Part shown: in pieces, positions 58,856 through 64,000 of the stretch
Position numbering within the stretch: position 1 is the first letter of the stretch
Layout of the letters: each line of letters starts with the position of its first letter
Source: Thalassospira profundimaris
GTDB taxonomy: Bacteria; Pseudomonadota; Alphaproteobacteria; Rhodospirillales; Thalassospiraceae
DNA length: 64,000 nucleotides
NCBI RefSeq assembly: GCF_003326795.1
Contig: NZ_JPWI01000002.1
Span: 124,001 to 188,000 of the forward strand
Direction of reading: 5' to 3'
The notes under the pieces: model-generated
What the model saw: only the letters and a program-made list of their open reading frames with translations
The model's database searches: none
Told to the model about the DNA's origin: nothing
Made by a program: the position numbers and the translations under genes

Positions 58856-59746
58856 ATGGCTAGTTTGAAGGATCTGCGCTCGCGCATTGCCAGCGTCAAA
58901 TCGACGAGGAAGATTACCTCGGCGATGAAGATGGTGGCAGCCTCCAAGCTCCGTCGTGCACAGGATGCAGCCGAAGCAGCCCGTCCCTATGCTGAACGCA
59001 TGGGGACGATGCTCGGTCGTCTTGCAACTGCCGTCGGTAGCAATGAAGGCGCTCCAAAGCTTCTGGCCGGTACCGGTAAGGACAACGTGCATCTGCTCGT
59101 CGTCTTCACCGCAGACCGTGGCCTTTGCGGTGGTTTCAACGCGTCGATCGTTAAAGCAACCCGTCTGAAAGCCAAGGCACTTGTTGCCGAAGGTAAGACG
59201 GTGAAGCTGATCTGTGTTGGCCGCAAAGGCGCAGATGCGCTCAAGCGTGAATTTGGTGACAATATTGTCGCCCGGTATACCGGCATCGAAGGCAAGAAGG
59301 GCATTGATTTCTCTTCTGCTTCCGACGTTGGCGATAAAGTTCTGGCACTGTATGAAGAAGGCGAATTCGACGTCTGCACGATCTTCTATAACAAGTTCGT
59401 GTCCGCGATTTCGCAGGTTGCAACGGCACAGCAGCTGATCCCGTTTGTCGGTGAAGAAGCTGCTGAACAGGAAGAAGCTGCTGCTACTTCTGCGGTTTAT
59501 GATTACGAACCGTCCGAAGAAGCCATTCTGGCTGATTTGCTGCCGCGTAACGTTGGTGTCCAGATTTTCGGTGCGATGCTTGAAAGCAGCGCATCCGAGC
59601 ACGGTGCGCGTATGTCCGCAATGGATAACGCAACCCGCAATGCCGGCGACATGATCGACCGACTGAGCATCCAGTACAACCGCTCACGTCAGGCTCAGAT
59701 CACCAATGAACTGATTGAAATCATTTCCGGCGCCGAGGCTTTGTAA
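58856..59746 (+). CDS. atpG: F1Fo ATP synthase subunit gamma
   Basis: Central rotor shaft. The 296-residue protein has the long N-terminal helix ([24 protein letters not shown]), GGFNAS in the middle and the C-terminal helix [34 protein letters not shown] 7 nt before the ATG is a strong site. Confidence 0.97.
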   Translation: MASLKDLRSRIASVKSTRKITSAMKMVAASKLRRAQDAAEAARPYAERMGTMLGRLATAVGSNEGAPKLLAGTGKDNVHLLVVFTADRGLCGGFNASIVKATRLKAKALVAEGKTVKLICVGRKGADALKREFGDNIVARYTGIEGKKGIDFSSASDVGDKVLALYEEGEFDVCTIFYNKFVSAISQVATAQQLIPFVGEEAAEQEEAAATSAVYDYEPSEEAILADLLPRNVGVQIFGAMLESSASEHGARMSAMDNATRNAGDMIDRLSIQYNRSRQAQITNELIEIISGAEAL

Positions 59747-59765
59747 GCGGGTCGCAGGAAGTTAA

Positions 59766-61217
<1,452 letters not shown>

Positions 61218-61258
61218 GGCAGTTTCGGTCCCCCTCCGGCTAAGGAGCGAGGATTGTC

Positions 61259-61663
61259 ATGACTGATACGACTGTACTGGAACTTGTTTCGCCGTCTGCC
61301 CTGCTCAAATCCGAGCCGGTCGAGATGGTCGTTGTTCCGGGCACGGACGGGAATTTTGGTGTGCTGCCCAAGCATTCGCCGATGATCTCGACCATTCGTC
61401 CGGGTGTCATCGACATCTATGCAGGTGGTAAGGTTTCCGAACGTATCTTCGTTGCTGGCGGTGTTGCAGAGGTTAATCCCGAACGTTGCACCATTCTGGC
61501 AGAAGAAGCGGTACCGGTTGCCGATCTGAAAGCTGACGAAGCACAGGCACGTCTTGAGAAGGCAACTGCCGATCTCAAGGAAGCCAGCACTGCCCACGAC
61601 AAGGCAAATGCCGAGCGCGCGCTTGACATTGCCCGTGCACAGATTGCTGCCCTGACCAACTAA
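61259..61663 (+). CDS. atpC: F1Fo ATP synthase subunit epsilon
   Basis: Regulatory rotor subunit, 134 residues: an N-terminal beta sandwich (LELVSPSALLKSEPVEMVVVPGTDGNFGVLPKH) and a C-terminal helical hairpin (DEAQARLEKATADLKEASTA). The start has AAGGAGCGAGG upstream. It ends at a strong terminator, closing the operon. No Fo genes (atpI, B, E, F) are in the window. Confidence 0.95.
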   Translation: MTDTTVLELVSPSALLKSEPVEMVVVPGTDGNFGVLPKHSPMISTIRPGVIDIYAGGKVSERIFVAGGVAEVNPERCTILAEEAVPVADLKADEAQARLEKATADLKEASTAHDKANAERALDIARAQIAALTN

Positions 61664-61681
61664 TCGTCAGTTGGAAATTTT

Positions 61682-61711
61682 AAAAAGGCCGTCCTTCGGG
61701 GCGGCCTTTTT
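61682..61711 (+). terminator. Terminator after atpC
   Basis: AAAAAGGCCGTCC pairs with GGGCGGCCTTTTT around a TTCG tetraloop, followed by T residues. It ends the atp operon. Confidence 0.92.
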
Positions 61712-61796
61712 CGTTGTCTGCTCACGCGGCGGACAGATTGGGGTGTAACCGGATTCTGCCACCATTGTGCCGGGGCCTTCCTGTTTGATCTCGAGA

Positions 61797-64000
61797 TTAT
61801 CCGCGCCAGCCGGGTTGGGACCGCAAGGATGCCATTTGCAAGATCCAGCCGCCGCCAAAGCCAAGCAGCGCAATCACGCCAAGTGCAACCAGTCCCGTTG
61901 ACGTAAAAAGCGGCGCAACCTGACTGATATTGATAGAGCCAATCGCAAAGCTTGCGGCAAGTGCAATGCCGGTTCCCATGACGATGCCAAGCATCCCGCT
62001 GACCGTTACCAAGATGCCGGTTTCAAGTGCGCCGGTCTGGATGATCTGTCGGGGCTGGATGCCAAGGGCGCGCAACATCGCAAGTTCCCCCGCCGCGTGC
62101 TGGCGCAAGGCGATCAGGCCGGTCACAATCACCAGCACCGCACCAACCGTGGCAAGCACGGTCTGGGCAATCAGGATGGCGCGCACCTGATCAAACATTC
62201 CGGATAATCGTTCAAGGACCCCTGCCACCCGGATCATCGGAACATGGGGGAACTGACCCTGCAAACGGTCTGCGACCTTTGTGACCGTTTGGTGGGCCAT
62301 AAGGTCGGGTTCATGCAGGCTCAGGGCCGCGATCACACCATGCGGGGGTGGCGGGTCCATGGGGGACAGGACAATCGGAAAATCAAGCGCAAGCCGGGTC
62401 CAGTCAATCTTGCGCAGATTGGCGATTTTGACTGTGATCGGTTCGCCCAGGATATTTACCGTAATCTGATCGCCGATAGTAATGCCAAGGGCAGCGGCGA
62501 TGTCGGCATCAAGCGATGCCAGTCTTTCATTCACACTATCGCGCGTCCACCAGTCCCCGGCGATTAGCCGGCTTTGCGCCATCGATGATGTTGGCGCATT
62601 GGTCCAGGACAATCCGCGATCACCGCGTATGAACCAGTGATAGCGTCTGGGTATCTCGGACAGACTGACCGGACGTCCGTTAATACGGGTAACCCGACCG
62701 TGCAGGAATGGCATCCGGGCAAGGGATGAAATCGCCGGATCACCGGATGCGACGGCGCGGAAAGCATCGCTTTGCTCTGGTGGCAGATCAAAGAAGACCA
62801 GATCGGGTGTTTGACCTGGCAAAACGGATTTAAGGTGATGACCGGCAATGGTTCCAAACAGGACCACCGCAAGCAGGCATGTGACAGCCAGTCCGAAAGA
62901 TGCGGCAATGGTGATGGTCGGCGCCGACGGGCGGGCAATATTGCGCAAGGCAAGTCGCCATGCCGCTGAACCATTGGTTCCACGGGCCAATATGGAGGAC
63001 CCTTTGCGCACCAGCCAGCCCAATCCAACAAAACATGCCAGACACAAACCAAGTACTGCGATCAAAAGAACGGAAAACCATCCAAGATCAATCAGCCGAA
63101 CCGCAAAGCCGGTTGTCGCAAGTATCAGCAGTGCCGGCAAAAGGAAGTGCGGCGAACGAAGTGGACCCGATATCGCAAAGGAAGGCGCAGATTGTGAGGA
63201 CTGGTCGCGAAACAGCGATGCGGCATTGACCTGACATGCCTTGCGGATCGGCCCAAGTGCGATCAGGGTGACAAAACAGACCACAAAACCAAAGATCAGC
63301 AGTGCATTTCCGGGGCCCGGTGCAATGACAATCCCGAACCGGGTTGCGACCATCGGGGCAAGGGCGATGGTGACGACATGGCTAAGGGCAAATGCCGTGA
63401 TCACGGCGGCAACGGTGACAAGGCCCACCATGCAGCCGATGGCAAAAATCAGCTGAGAGGGCCTGACACCAACGGCGCGCATCAGGGTAAATTCACTGCT
63501 GCGCGCGCTCAGGTCCGCGCGAAGGGCATTGCCGATTGCCGTCATTGTGATGGCAAAAATCGCAATTCCGATCAGGCTGGCAAAGGCAGAGGCAAAATCG
63601 CCAATACGCTCAATGCCGGGAATACCGTCATCGGCATTCACAATACGCCAGCCGCTGTCGGGAAACTGCTCTTCGATTTCGGTAATGATCCGGGCATTAG
63701 ACATGCTGCTGTCGGGCGCCCGTTTCAGGCGGCTATACCAGTAAATCTGTTTATCTGATGACAGAAGTTCGTTTAACCCATAGGCATCAAGAGACACCAG
63801 AACACGCGGCCCCAGCGAAAAAAGACGAAACTTGCGTTCGGGTTCTGCCAGCAAGGTCGCGCGGATCTGATAGGTCTGATCACCGATAGTGATTTCATCA
63901 TTCAATGCCAGGCCGGATTGTTCCAGAAAGCCCGGATCAACAATCGCGCCGCTGACTCCGTCGCGGATTTCCAGCGCGTTCTGTGCTGTGATGCCGGGGG
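61797..64000 (-). CDS. ABC transporter permease, YbbP-like (5' truncated by the window)
   Basis: A large FtsX/MacB-type permease of the YbbP group, which is linked to ABC proteins exporting lipids or toxic compounds. The frame stays open to the window's right edge, so the N-terminus lies outside; a TTG at 63905 inside is not the true start. Two FtsX domains with four membrane segments each are visible, one near ERIGDFASAFASLIGIAIFA and a C-terminal one near ILIAQTVLATVGAVLVIVTG, with periplasmic domains between. The last gene on the - strand, convergent with atpC; its ATPase partner (YbbA) should be upstream. Confidence 0.8.
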   Translation of the reverse strand, partial: PGITAQNALEIRDGVSGAIVDPGFLEQSGLALNDEITIGDQTYQIRATLLAEPERKFRLFSLGPRVLVSLDAYGLNELLSSDKQIYWYSRLKRAPDSSMSNARIITEIEEQFPDSGWRIVNADDGIPGIERIGDFASAFASLIGIAIFAITMTAIGNALRADLSARSSEFTLMRAVGVRPSQLIFAIGCMVGLVTVAAVITAFALSHVVTIALAPMVATRFGIVIAPGPGNALLIFGFVVCFVTLIALGPIRKACQVNAASLFRDQSSQSAPSFAISGPLRSPHFLLPALLILATTGFAVRLIDLGWFSVLLIAVLGLCLACFVGLGWLVRKGSSILARGTNGSAAWRLALRNIARPSAPTITIAASFGLAVTCLLAVVLFGTIAGHHLKSVLPGQTPDLVFFDLPPEQSDAFRAVASGDPAISSLARMPFLHGRVTRINGRPVSLSEIPRRYHWFIRGDRGLSWTNAPTSSMAQSRLIAGDWWTRDSVNERLASLDADIAAALGITIGDQITVNILGEPITVKIANLRKIDWTRLALDFPIVLSPMDPPPPHGVIAALSLHEPDLMAHQTVTKVADRLQGQFPHVPMIRVAGVLERLSGMFDQVRAILIAQTVLATVGAVLVIVTGLIALRQHAAGELAMLRALGIQPRQIIQTGALETGILVTVSGMLGIVMGTGIALAASFAIGSINISQVAPLFTSTGLVALGVIALLGFGGGWILQMASLRSQPGWRG

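Overview
The window reads as ordinary chromosome from an alphaproteobacterium of the Rhodospirillales type, most likely a marine Thalassospira or close relative. This rests on protein families and gene order (zapE / mdh-sucC-sucD-sucA-sucB-lpd, an F1-only atpHAGDC cluster, DUF484-xerC, a RpoE-ChrR pair of Rhodobacter type, TAXI-type TRAP transport), not on a database search. I see no rRNA, tRNA, CRISPR array, insertion sequence or prophage. Genes are dense on both strands and often overlap by 4 nt.

Layout. 0-17 kb: a membrane diguanylate cyclase, methionine aminopeptidase, malate synthase G, an MFS carrier, a TAXI TRAP transporter (binding protein plus fused permease), a small PLDc_N-like membrane protein, a HI0933-type flavoprotein, a second diguanylate cyclase, a membrane-anchored TPR protein, a D-lyxose isomerase-like cupin, a SIMPL protein and two rRNA-modifying enzymes (RluE, RlmJ). 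17.5-26.5 kb: a stress island built round the ECF sigma factor RpoE and its zinc anti-sigma factor ChrR. One operon on the + strand (FAD oxidoreductase, DUF1365, cyclopropane-synthase-like methyltransferase, GPH-type carrier, DUF3833 lipoprotein) converges on one on the - strand (DUF6134-like protein, SDR, NTF2-like protein). TGATCC-N18-TAAGA/TAACA promoters precede rpoE and the - strand operon, and a weaker match precedes the + strand operon. 26.5-38 kb: a pseudouridine synthase, an AEC carrier, methylglyoxal synthase, and then the TCA block lpd, sucB, sucA, sucD, sucC, mdh, all on the - strand.

38.4-56 kb: zapE, zntB, a large MscS-family channel, a Nudix hydrolase, nadC-nadA, an accessory-looking stretch with a small membrane protein and an AT-rich region with a long hairpin before a short TTG-started gene, then a PuuA-like ligase, a small methyltransferase, a GST, xerC with DUF484, a transaldolase-family aldolase, priA, a periplasmic binding protein and a MazG-like protein. 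56.7-61.7 kb: atpHAGDC, with a terminator-like hairpin in the leader and a UUCG-loop terminator after atpC. The right edge holds a 5'-truncated YbbP-like ABC permease.

The functional themes are central carbon and energy metabolism (glyoxylate shunt, TCA cycle, ATP synthase), RNA modification and a membrane-lipid stress response. The RpoE-ChrR island with its linked promoters is the most interesting part. By analogy with Rhodobacter sphaeroides it should answer singlet oxygen and remodel unsaturated fatty acids, and it contains several proteins of unknown function.
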